Part shown: positions 7,757-15,583 of the stretch, piece by piece
Numbering within the stretch: position 1 is the stretch's first letter
How the letters are laid out: each line of letters opens with the position of its first letter
Assembly: GCA_046756985.1 (NCBI GenBank)
Contig: JBHHXG010000031.1
Span: 1-19,343, forward strand
Source of the DNA: JBHHXG01 sp046756985
GTDB taxonomy: Bacteria > Pseudomonadota > Zetaproteobacteria > Mariprofundales > Mariprofundaceae
Length of the DNA stretch: 19,343 nucleotides
Direction of reading: 5' to 3'
Notes under the pieces: generated by a model
Told to the model about the DNA's origin: nothing
What the model saw: only the letters and a program-made list of their open reading frames with translations
The model's database searches: none
Translations under genes and position numbers: made by a program

Positions 7757-9453
7757 CAGTCTGCCACCGTCACCCGTAAACATTCTTCAAGGGAAAGCTC
7801 CCCTGATTTTACTTTGTTCAGTGCTGCCATGCGCAGCGTGCTGACACCTTTTGAAACTGCAATGGCATTAATCTCGTTGTCGTTTTTGCCTGCAAACACT
7901 GCCGTACGAATCTCATCAAAAATCGGCATGACCTGATAAATACCCGTCCTGCCCTTGTATCCTGTACCGTTACAGACAGCACAACCCTTGCCCTGCATTG
8001 GCTTAAAGGTGCCAACTTCGGCCTCGGGCACACCGGCATCAATCAGCGCCGCGGCGGGAATTTCCACCGGCTCGGTGCATTCGCCACATGTCCTGCGTGC
8101 CAGGCGCTGTGCCGAGACCAGATTCACCGCCGAGCCGACCAGAAACGATTCGATTCCCATATTGACCAGGCGCGACATGGTTGAAGGGGCATCGTTGGTA
8201 TGCAGGGTTGCCAGCACGAGATGGCCGGTTAATGCCGCCTTGATGCCGATTGCAGCCGTATCATAATCCCGAATCTCACCGATCAGGATGATATCCGGAT
8301 CCTGGCGCAGGAAAGAGCGAAGCGCAGCAGGGAAATCCAGTCCGATATCCGGATGCACATTCACCTGATTGATGCCCATAAAGTTGAACTCCACCGGATC
8401 TTCTGCAGTGGAAATATTAACCCCCGGCTGGTTCAGTTCGGAAACCGCCGAATACAGGCTGACTGTCTTGCCTGAACCGGTAGGCCCTGTGACCAGTACC
8501 ATGCCATAGGGCTGGTGAATTGCGTGCTGCAAACGTTTCAGGGCCTGCTCCTCGTAGCCCAGCTTACCCATATCAAGCTGCAGGCTGGATGGGTCCAGCA
8601 GGCGCATCACAACCTTCTCGCCAAACAGTGTTGGCAGAACGGATACACGGAAATCCACTGTCTTGGCCTTCGAAAGCCGCAGCTTGATACGCCCGTCCTG
8701 CGGCAGTCTGCGCTCGGAAATGTCCAGCCTGGCAAGAATCTTCAGGCGCGAAACAATGGCATCCTTCATCTTCATGGGCGGGCGCATGATTTCATGCAGT
8801 ACGCCGTCAATGCGGTAGCGCACCCGAAGCACTTTTTCATAGGGCTCGATATGTATATCCGATGCCCCGCGCTTGATAGCATCCAGCAGGACGAGATTAA
8901 CCAGTTTGACAACAGGTGCCGCCTCGGTTTCTGCCGTGAGGCTGTGCTCATCAAGCTCTGCTTCCGAGGTATCAACAATCTCCATATCGCTGGCGCCGAG
9001 ATCCGCCATCACGTCTTCCAGCTGTTCGTCGCTGCCGGCAACATCATCCAGTTTTTTCAGCAATTGGCTTTCCTGAACAATTGCCACATCAACCTGACAA
9101 CCGCTGATAAAGGCTACTTCGTCCAGACTGTTGATATCATAGGGATCCGCTACCGCCAGCGTCAGCACATTGCCCTTACGCTGAATCGGCAACACCATAT
9201 TTTTGCGCATTACCTCCAGCGAAAGTTTGGCAATATCCGGCTCGATCTCGATCGCCTCCAGATCAACCAGTGGGCGGCCAAAAGACTTGGAGATGAACTG
9301 GGCCAACTCCTCCTCGGTAAACAGGTTCTGCTTGACGAGTTGAGAGGTCAGCGTATCGCCATGCAGCTTGGACTCGCGCAGCACATTATCAAGCTGTTCA
9401 CGGGTGATCCGTTCCTGCCGCAGAAGAATATCGCCCAAACGGGTTTGCTTCAT
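7756..9453 (-). CDS. pilB: Type IV pilus extension ATPase PilB
   Basis: PilB is the hexameric cytoplasmic ATPase that powers pilus extension. The 565-residue protein has an N-terminal MshEN/GspE_N-type region (about 1-150, beginning QTRLGDILLRQERI). The ATPase core has Walker A GPTGSGKT (323-330), the Asp box around 349-355, Walker B IILIGEIRD with E393, and the His box GHLVLATLHTNDA (410-422). The tetracysteine zinc site typical of PilB/GspE is present as C456/C459 and C491/C494. I chose ATG at 9453 because GGGAGG lies 7 bases upstream and the sequence aligns with the family from there. An ORF extension to 9513 would lie entirely inside aroE. The start overlaps the aroE stop by 4 bases (ATGA). 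Confidence 0.97.
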   Translation of the reverse strand: MKQTRLGDILLRQERITREQLDNVLRESKLHGDTLTSQLVKQNLFTEEELAQFISKSFGRPLVDLEAIEIEPDIAKLSLEVMRKNMVLPIQRKGNVLTLAVADPYDINSLDEVAFISGCQVDVAIVQESQLLKKLDDVAGSDEQLEDVMADLGASDMEIVDTSEAELDEHSLTAETEAAPVVKLVNLVLLDAIKRGASDIHIEPYEKVLRVRYRIDGVLHEIMRPPMKMKDAIVSRLKILARLDISERRLPQDGRIKLRLSKAKTVDFRVSVLPTLFGEKVVMRLLDPSSLQLDMGKLGYEEQALKRLQHAIHQPYGMVLVTGPTGSGKTVSLYSAVSELNQPGVNISTAEDPVEFNFMGINQVNVHPDIGLDFPAALRSFLRQDPDIILIGEIRDYDTAAIGIKAALTGHLVLATLHTNDAPSTMSRLVNMGIESFLVGSAVNLVSAQRLARRTCGECTEPVEIPAAALIDAGVPEAEVGTFKPMQGKGCAVCNGTGYKGRTGIYQVMPIFDEIRTAVFAGKNDNEINAIAVSKGVSTLRMAALNKVKSGELSLEECLRVTVAD

Positions 9454-10388
9454 GCATGTACCTCCCAGCCGGATAGTGACAAATGCTGCCGACCAAGCTG
9501 CTGTTCCATCCAATGCAGCGCAGATACCCTGTCAGGCATGGCACCCATATGCCAATATACAAATGAAGCGGCCCCCTGTGCAATCAGCATAGGTAATCCA
9601 TCGGTTGCATGCCGGCCGGCATGCTTGGCCGATACGCAAAATGGCGTCTGGCCATCGCTCTTATAGACAACATCCACAGCCGCTCCGTCCCCGCTCAGTT
9701 TGAATGGAAACGATTGCTCCGGGGCATTCAGCCCGATGCTGGTGGTGTTAACCAACAGCCCTGATGCCGAACAGGCCTTGCTCACCGCCGATTGCTCCCA
9801 TGTTACGGGCGAACATTTGAGTTCGGGGTAATTCTTGCTGGCATGAGTCAGAAATCCATCCAGCCGCGCAGGATTGCGGTTACATACATGCAGGCAGCGC
9901 AGCCCCAATCTGGCTACGGCATGCAAAACTGCGCGTGCGGTGCCTCCTGCTCCAAAGATAAGCGCTTCTGCTCCTCTCATTTCAGCACGCAGGCCTGCCA
10001 GCACGTCCGTAAAGCCCAGCCAGTCCGTATTGGTCGCCTCCCAGCCGTCTTCACTGCGCCGCACCGTATTCACCGCACCGATACAACAGGCGTCATCATC
10101 GGCAGTAACATGCTGAAATACCGTTTCCTTATGTGGTACAGTAACATTAAAGCCCTCCACACCAATGGCCCATAAACCGTCCAGTGCTGTTTTGACCTGC
10201 CCGGGAGCAACGCGAAACGGTACATAGACAGCATCCATATCACACTGATGAAGAAACAGCGTCTGAAACAAAGGTGACAGCGAATGTTCTACAGGATAAC
10301 CCATAATGCCAAACAACTTTGTTTTACCACTGATTTCCACGTCTTCGTTAGCGTAGAACCTCCACCTCATACTGTCAAAGTCCGGCAT
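9450..10388 (-). CDS. aroE: Shikimate dehydrogenase (NADP+)
   Basis: AroE reduces 3-dehydroshikimate to shikimate with NADPH, the fourth step of the chorismate pathway in the cytosol. The product carries the substrate-binding serines in EHSLSP (S36, S38), the catalytic lysine K87 in NVTVPHKE, D122 in NTDWLGF, the nucleotide loop GAGGTARA (146-153) and NTTSIG. The C-terminal LIAQGAASFVYWHMG is also present, where the family usually has a W-T-G ending. At 312 residues it is longer than E. coli AroE (272). About 20 of the extra residues precede the usual start. The ATG at 10388 lies 12 bp after glmS but has a poor ribosome site. A GTG at 10340 would give a more typical N-terminus (VEISGKTKLFG). 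The exact start is therefore open. Confidence 0.94.
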   Translation of the reverse strand: MPDFDSMRWRFYANEDVEISGKTKLFGIMGYPVEHSLSPLFQTLFLHQCDMDAVYVPFRVAPGQVKTALDGLWAIGVEGFNVTVPHKETVFQHVTADDDACCIGAVNTVRRSEDGWEATNTDWLGFTDVLAGLRAEMRGAEALIFGAGGTARAVLHAVARLGLRCLHVCNRNPARLDGFLTHASKNYPELKCSPVTWEQSAVSKACSASGLLVNTTSIGLNAPEQSFPFKLSGDGAAVDVVYKSDGQTPFCVSAKHAGRHATDGLPMLIAQGAASFVYWHMGAMPDRVSALHWMEQQLGRQHLSLSGWEVHA

Positions 10389-10400
10389 GTGTCTATGTCA

Positions 10401-12230
10401 TCATTCAACAGTAACGGATTTGGCCAGATTGCGCGGTTGATCGACATCGGTGCCTTTCAGCCGGGCAGCATGGTAGGCAAGCAGCTGCAATGGAATGGTA
10501 GCCAGCAAGGGGGCAATAAAGTAGTCGCCTCTGGGGATGCGGATGACGGCCTCAACATGTTGCGGCAACTGCGCTTCAGGCATGTCCGTGATGAGAATGA
10601 CCCGTGCCCCGCGTGAATGCACCTCTTCAAGATTGGAAAGCACCTTCTCCAGATGGTGCTCCACCGGCGCAATCACGATCACAGGCAGGTTCTCGTCAAT
10701 CAGTGCGATAGGCCCATGTTTCATTTCCCCGGCGGCATAACCCTCGGCATGCAGATAGGAGATTTCCTTCAGTTTAAGCGCGCCTTCAAGCGCCACCGGG
10801 TAACAGGGTCCGCGGCCCAGAAACAGGGAGCCCCGAACACTGCCAAACTCCCCGGCAATTTTTTCGATCTGGCTATCAGCCTGAAGCAGATCGCCCAGTT
10901 GGCTGACCAGTTTGTGCAACGACTCCAGCTCTATCTGTACCTGTTCTGTAGACATGGCCCCCGTCCGCTGAGCCAAAGCCAGTGCAAACAGCATCAGCAC
11001 CGTCAATTGTGCAGTAAATGCCTTTGTCGAGGCGACGCCAATCTCCGGCCCGGCATGCAATTCAATGATGCCTTCCGATTCACGCGCAATTGAAGAATGC
11101 GGCACATTCACAAGCGTCAGGGTTCTGTTTCCCGGCGTATGTTCCTTGAACAGGCGTAATGCTTCCAGTGTGTCGGCTGTTTCACCGGATTGCGATAAGG
11201 TCATCAACCATGTGTCCGCTCCGATGATCGGATCGCGATAGCGGTATTCTGAAGCAACATCCACTTCAACCGGAATTTGCAGGTAGTGCTCCAGCCAATA
11301 ACGTGCGGTCAGGGCTGCATGATACGAAGTTCCGCACGCCACCATGACAATACGTCCGGGAAGTTGCGCCTGTTGCAGAAATTCAGCTTCAGGAAAATGA
11401 ATCGTACCGTCGCTGACATAGGCGCTGAGAATATCAGCTACGACACGCGGCTGCTCATGGATTTCTTTCTCCATGTAATGGCGAAAGCCTCCCTTGTCGA
11501 CACTGGCCGGCTCCACAGGCATAACCACCCAGGGGCGTGCTGCCGGCTTGCCCTCGGCACTGTAGATCAGGACATCTTCATTCATCGATAAATAGCCGTA
11601 GTCGCCTTCTTCAAGATAGAGCACATCATTCACCAGCCCGGCAAGCGCCATGGCATCGGATGCGGCGTAAACCACTTCATCACCACGGCCCAGCAACAGA
11701 GGGCTGCCGCGCCGTGCAAACCACAGGTGCTCCTGATCGCCTGCCACCATAGCCACAATGGCAAATGAACCTTCCAGTTCGGTCAGTGTTGCCTGCCATG
11801 CCGGCAACGTTTCTCCAACATCCTGGATATGGTGCGAAAACAACCATGGAATAACCTCAGTATCCGTATCTGAAGCAAATGTTGCACCCTGCTCGCGCAA
11901 GCGGCAGCGCAGAAGGTCGTGATTTTCGATGATGCCATTATGTACAACAGCTACCGTATCAGAGATGTGCGGATGTGCATTGTACTCGGTTGGAGAGCCA
12001 TGCGTCGCCCAGCGCGTATGTCCGATGCCACAGTGACCGTACAATGGCTGCTCCTCAAGGACTTTAGCAAGGTTAACCAGCTTGCCGGGCTGTTTACAGG
12101 AAGCAAATTCGCCCGCACTGGCTACGCAGATACCGGCACTGTCGTAGCCTCGGTATTCCATGCGCCGCAATCCATCCAGCAACATGGCCTGCACAGGCTT
12201 TGCCGCCAGCGCACCGATGATTCCGCACAT
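10401..12230 (-). CDS. glmS: Glutamine-fructose-6-phosphate aminotransferase (isomerising)
   Basis: GlmS converts fructose-6-phosphate and glutamine to glucosamine-6-phosphate, the committed step toward UDP-GlcNAc for peptidoglycan and LPS. The protein has 609 residues, the same as E. coli GlmS. The N-terminal glutaminase domain starts MCGIIGA, so the nucleophile cysteine becomes residue 1 after Met removal. Its other motifs include EYRGYDSAG, GHTRWATHG and HNGIIENH. Two SIS sugar-isomerase domains follow (about 285-425 and 455-600), with ACGTSYH, LSQSGETADT and STKAFTAQ. The C-terminus DVDQPRNLAKSVTVE is canonical and holds the catalytic lysine. The ATG overlaps the glmU TAA by one base (TAATG), and no clear ribosome site is present, so translation probably depends on re-initiation after glmU. 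Confidence 0.98.
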   Translation of the reverse strand: MCGIIGALAAKPVQAMLLDGLRRMEYRGYDSAGICVASAGEFASCKQPGKLVNLAKVLEEQPLYGHCGIGHTRWATHGSPTEYNAHPHISDTVAVVHNGIIENHDLLRCRLREQGATFASDTDTEVIPWLFSHHIQDVGETLPAWQATLTELEGSFAIVAMVAGDQEHLWFARRGSPLLLGRGDEVVYAASDAMALAGLVNDVLYLEEGDYGYLSMNEDVLIYSAEGKPAARPWVVMPVEPASVDKGGFRHYMEKEIHEQPRVVADILSAYVSDGTIHFPEAEFLQQAQLPGRIVMVACGTSYHAALTARYWLEHYLQIPVEVDVASEYRYRDPIIGADTWLMTLSQSGETADTLEALRLFKEHTPGNRTLTLVNVPHSSIARESEGIIELHAGPEIGVASTKAFTAQLTVLMLFALALAQRTGAMSTEQVQIELESLHKLVSQLGDLLQADSQIEKIAGEFGSVRGSLFLGRGPCYPVALEGALKLKEISYLHAEGYAAGEMKHGPIALIDENLPVIVIAPVEHHLEKVLSNLEEVHSRGARVILITDMPEAQLPQHVEAVIRIPRGDYFIAPLLATIPLQLLAYHAARLKGTDVDQPRNLAKSVTVE

Positions 12231-13630
12231 TACCGCGTTTTCTTCGTCGGGCGCTGCCAGTTCGGCATATGCCGCTGGTCGGGCCTGGCAGACAAGGTCA
12301 GTCCTCCTGATGCCACTTGCCGGGTGATGATGCTGCCTGCGCCAATCGTGGCGTCTTCCTTGATCACAACAGGCGCAATCAGCTTGGTATCCGAGCCGAT
12401 AAACACACGGTCGCCAATGTTCGTCTGGTGCTTGTTAGCACCATCATAATTGCAGGTGATGGTGCCGGCACCGATATTGCAACCGCCGCCCATGATAGTA
12501 TCGCCGATATAACTCAGATGATTGATTTTACTGCCACGACCGACAACGGACTTCTTGACCTCGACAAAGTTGCCGATATGCACTTCCTCATCCAGTTCCG
12601 CACCCGGTCTGAGCCGTGCAAATGGCCCCAGCCTGGTTCCCGAACCGACATTGGCGCCGTGAATATGGCTAAAGGCAAAGACGTTGACCTGATCATCCAG
12701 CCATGCATCCACCAGCACGGCATTGGGACCGATACGGCATTCATCCCCAATGCGGGTTGCGCCGATCAGATAACACCCCGCCTGAATGATGGTATCGACA
12801 CCGATATTGACCGTGGCCTCGATACGCACTGATTCTGGTTTTTCGATCGTCACGCCCTGCATTTGCCAGTCATGGATGATGCGCCGTTGCATCAAATCCT
12901 CAATTTCTGCCAGTTGCACGCGGTTGTTCACGCCCTGCATCTCGCCGGCGTCTTCCATCTGCACCGCGTCGACCGCCATACCGCCGTGCAGCGCCAGCGG
13001 CACAATGTCCGGCAGATAATACTCTCCCTGGGCGTTGCGATTTCCAAGCTTGTGCAGCAAATCAAACAACACATCATACCGAACACAATAAATGCCGCTG
13101 CTTACTTCGCCGATGGCACATTGGTCCCCAGTGGCATCTTTTTCCTCAATAATGCTGTTAATGCGCCCGGTCTCGTCCCGTATAATGCGCCCATAGCCGG
13201 ACGGGTCATCCGGCTCGGCTGTCAGAACGGTCACAGCCGCATCACCGCTCCGGTGCGCCGCAACAAGCCGGGCCAGCGTTTCACTGCGTAGCAATGGCGT
13301 ATCGCCGCATACAATCAACACGTCGCGTACGTCCCTGATGACCGACTCGCATTGCTTGACAGCGTGCCCGGTTCCAAGTTGCTTGTCCTGAATCACCCAC
13401 TCCAGATTTTGCGGCTGGCCAACGTGATCACGTACCATTTCCGAGGCATGGCCGGTGACCAGAGCAATGCCTTTGGGACGCAGTTTCTCAACCGTTTGCA
13501 ACACATAATCAATCATCGCCCGTCCCAATACCCGATGCAGCACCTTGGGCATATTGGAGCGCATGCGCTTGCCCTTGCCTGCCGCCAGTACACAAACCTG
13601 TAAATCAGGATGATGAAAATTCGAAGCCAT
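12230..13630 (-). CDS. glmU: Bifunctional GlmU (GlcN-1-P acetyltransferase / GlcNAc-1-P uridylyltransferase)
   Basis: GlmU acetylates glucosamine-1-phosphate and then couples the product to UTP, giving UDP-GlcNAc. The 466-residue protein (E. coli 456) has an N-terminal nucleotidyltransferase domain with VLAAGKGKRM (14-23), K29 in MPKVLH, D110 in CGDTPL and metal-binding N235. A left-handed beta-helix of hexapeptide repeats follows from about 265. The acetyltransferase site has H371 in NHLSYIG, and NIGAGTITCNYDGANK lies at 385-400. I chose ATG at 13630 because GGAGG lies 5 bases upstream and the family sequence begins there. The longer frame to 13735 runs back into the atp terminator. It follows atpC by 119 bp and overlaps glmS by one base, the same neighbours as in E. 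coli. Confidence 0.98.
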   Translation of the reverse strand: MASNFHHPDLQVCVLAAGKGKRMRSNMPKVLHRVLGRAMIDYVLQTVEKLRPKGIALVTGHASEMVRDHVGQPQNLEWVIQDKQLGTGHAVKQCESVIRDVRDVLIVCGDTPLLRSETLARLVAAHRSGDAAVTVLTAEPDDPSGYGRIIRDETGRINSIIEEKDATGDQCAIGEVSSGIYCVRYDVLFDLLHKLGNRNAQGEYYLPDIVPLALHGGMAVDAVQMEDAGEMQGVNNRVQLAEIEDLMQRRIIHDWQMQGVTIEKPESVRIEATVNIGVDTIIQAGCYLIGATRIGDECRIGPNAVLVDAWLDDQVNVFAFSHIHGANVGSGTRLGPFARLRPGAELDEEVHIGNFVEVKKSVVGRGSKINHLSYIGDTIMGGGCNIGAGTITCNYDGANKHQTNIGDRVFIGSDTKLIAPVVIKEDATIGAGSIITRQVASGGLTLSARPDQRHMPNWQRPTKKTR

Positions 13631-13703
13631 ACCTTCCTCCAACCATGAATACGTTTGACTGAAACCCGTGAAAAATCCGGAGGTTCCTGCAGCATACCAA
13701 TGC

Positions 13704-13735
13704 AAAAGGGTCGCACAATGTGCGACCCCTTGCAA
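13704..13735 (-). terminator. Hairpin terminator or attenuator between atpC and glmU
   Basis: Bases 13708-13716 (GGGTCGCAC) pair perfectly with 13720-13728 across an AAT loop. The symmetry extends outward to TGCAA at 13701-13705 and TTGCA at 13730-13734, with one bulge and one mismatch. On the minus strand the core stem is followed by only four T residues. It lies just past the atpC stop, so it most likely ends or damps the atp transcript. The short T run suggests that some polymerases read through into glmU. Confidence 0.7.
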
Positions 13736-13749
13736 AGCGTGCCGGAAGG

Positions 13750-14163
13750 CTATTTCTTTTTCTTTTTACGCAGCCAGACCAGACGTGCAGTCATCATGGC
13801 CAGCTCGGCTTCAGCCAAGGCGTAGTCAATATCATCCTTTTTGTCCGCCAATGTCTCCTGAGCCTTGCGCTCTGCCTCTTTGGCGGTGGCTTCATCAATA
13901 TCTGCTGCCCGTTCTGCAGTATCTGCCAGGACGGTAATGGAATCCGGCTGCACTTCAATAAATCCGCCGGAAATAAAGACTTCATCCACGTCATCACCTT
14001 TGCTGATACGCAGTTCACCAGGCCTCAGGGCACTAAGCAGAGGCGTATGCTTGGGCATGATGCCCAGCTCCCCGCCCTCGCCCGGCGCAACCAGAAAATC
14101 GGCTTCGCCGCGGTAAACCTCGCGTTCGGCCGTGGCCACCAGCACCTGTATCATTGACGTCAT
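13750..14163 (-). CDS. atpC: ATP synthase F1 epsilon subunit
   Basis: Epsilon is part of the central stalk and can lock the enzyme against ATP hydrolysis. The 137-residue protein has the N-terminal beta-sandwich (about 1-88, with YRGEADFLVAPGEGGELGIMPKHTPLLSAL) and a C-terminal helical hairpin (about 90-132). The ATG at 14163 overlaps the atpD TGA by one base (TGATG). A second in-frame ATG three codons later (14154) is an equally possible start. The protein ends in five lysines after WLR, encoded by alternating AAA and AAG. E. coli epsilon does not end this way. It is the last atp gene and is followed by a hairpin terminator. Confidence 0.96.
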   Translation of the reverse strand: MTSMIQVLVATAEREVYRGEADFLVAPGEGGELGIMPKHTPLLSALRPGELRISKGDDVDEVFISGGFIEVQPDSITVLADTAERAADIDEATAKEAERKAQETLADKKDDIDYALAEAELAMMTARLVWLRKKKKK

Positions 14164-15554
14164 CAGCCTTTCGCCGCCATTTTCTCAGCTTTTGCAACGG
14201 CTTCTTCGATGCCGCCAACCATGTAGAAAGCCTGCTCCGGCAGGTGATCATATTCACCGGCGAGAATACCTTTGAAGCTTTTGATGGTTTCATCGCGCTT
14301 GGCATACACACCCGGAGAACCAGTAAACACTTCTGCAACATGGAACGGTTGTGACAGAAAGCGCTGAATCTTGCGTGCACGTGCCACAGTCAGTTTATCC
14401 TCATCCGACAATTCATCCATGCCTAGAATGGCAATAATATCCTGCAGTTCTTTATAGCGTTGCAGTGTCTGCTGCACACCCTGAGCGACTTCATAGTGTT
14501 CTAAGCCGACAATCTTCGGATCAAGCTGCCGCGATGTTGAATCAAGCGGATCCACCGCCGGGTAAATGCCCAGCTCTGCGATCTGGCGGGAGAGCACGAT
14601 GGTTGAGTCCAGATGTGCGAACGTGGTTGCAGGTGCCGGATCAGTCAGATCATCGGCCGGCACATACACGGCCTGTACGGATGTAATGGAACCGGTCTTT
14701 GTCGAAGCAATACGTTCCTGCAGGCGACCCATTTCTTCAGCTAAGGTTGGCTGATAACCCACTGCAGATGGCATGCGGCCAAGCAGGGCTGATACTTCCA
14801 CGCCAGCCAGTGAATAGCGGTAGATGTTATCAATGAAGATCAGTACGTCGCGGCCTTCATCTCGGAAATATTCTGCCATGGTCAGGCCAGTCAGCGCCAC
14901 GCGCAGGCGGTTGCCCGGAGGCTCGTTCATCTGGCCATAAACCAGCGCAACCTTGTCCAGCACGCCGGACTCTTTCATTTCATAGTAAAAGTCGTTGCCT
15001 TCACGGGTACGTTCGCCCACACCAGCAAAAACCGAGTAACCACCATGTGCTTTCGCGATATTGTTGATCAGCTCCATCATGTTCACGGTCTTGCCCACAC
15101 CGGCACCACCAAACAGTCCAACCTTACCACCCTTGGCAATCGGAGCCATCAGGTCGATAACCTTAATACCGGTTTCGAGAATCTCCTGCGCGGGTGACAG
15201 TTCATCAAAAGCAGGTGCTGTGCGATGGATTTCCCAGCGGCCTTCGGACTTCACGTTCTCACCGTCAAAGTCGATTCCTTCGCCAAGCACATTCATAATG
15301 CGGCCCAGCGTTGCCTTGCCGACCGGCACTTTGATTGTCGCGCCAGTATCACTGACTTCCATGCCGCGCTTCAGCCCGTCCGTGGAACCCATGGCAACAG
15401 AACGGACTGTGTTATCGCCCAGATGCTGCTGCACTTCCAGCGTCAGCTTCGGGTCAGACATAACCAGCGCATTATATATATTCGGCAACTCACCTGCCTT
15501 GAAGCGAATGTCCACAACCGGACCGATAACCTGAACAATGGTACCTGTACTCAT
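14163..15554 (-). CDS. atpD: ATP synthase F1 beta subunit
   Basis: Beta carries the catalytic sites of ATP synthase at the alpha-beta interface. The 463-residue protein has Walker A GGAGVGKT (149-156), catalytic E181 in GVGERTREGNDFY, Walker B DVLIFIDN with D242, and the DELSDED loop (380-386) that contacts gamma. The NIYRYSLAGVEVSALLGRMP segment is the beta/gammaproteobacterial form rather than the alphaproteobacterial NIFRF form. I chose ATG at 15554 because AGAGG lies 7 bases upstream. The frame is open to 15611, but that extension covers the ribosome site and does not match the family. A 29-bp gap follows atpG. Confidence 0.99.
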   Translation of the reverse strand: MSTGTIVQVIGPVVDIRFKAGELPNIYNALVMSDPKLTLEVQQHLGDNTVRSVAMGSTDGLKRGMEVSDTGATIKVPVGKATLGRIMNVLGEGIDFDGENVKSEGRWEIHRTAPAFDELSPAQEILETGIKVIDLMAPIAKGGKVGLFGGAGVGKTVNMMELINNIAKAHGGYSVFAGVGERTREGNDFYYEMKESGVLDKVALVYGQMNEPPGNRLRVALTGLTMAEYFRDEGRDVLIFIDNIYRYSLAGVEVSALLGRMPSAVGYQPTLAEEMGRLQERIASTKTGSITSVQAVYVPADDLTDPAPATTFAHLDSTIVLSRQIAELGIYPAVDPLDSTSRQLDPKIVGLEHYEVAQGVQQTLQRYKELQDIIAILGMDELSDEDKLTVARARKIQRFLSQPFHVAEVFTGSPGVYAKRDETIKSFKGILAGEYDHLPEQAFYMVGGIEEAVAKAEKMAAKG

Positions 15555-15583
15555 TTTCTGACCTCTCTTAAAATCTAAACTGT

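Noticed and set aside
8515..9666. A 383-residue open frame on the plus strand, antisense to pilB and the end of aroE
   Set aside because: It lies entirely opposite well-conserved genes, its product has no recognisable domain, and long antisense frames arise by chance opposite biased coding sequence.
13750..13775. Programmed frameshift in the A-rich end of atpC
   Set aside because: The runs have five A residues before G, not the A-AAA-AAG heptamer. A -1 shift would meet a stop at once, and no useful downstream frame follows.
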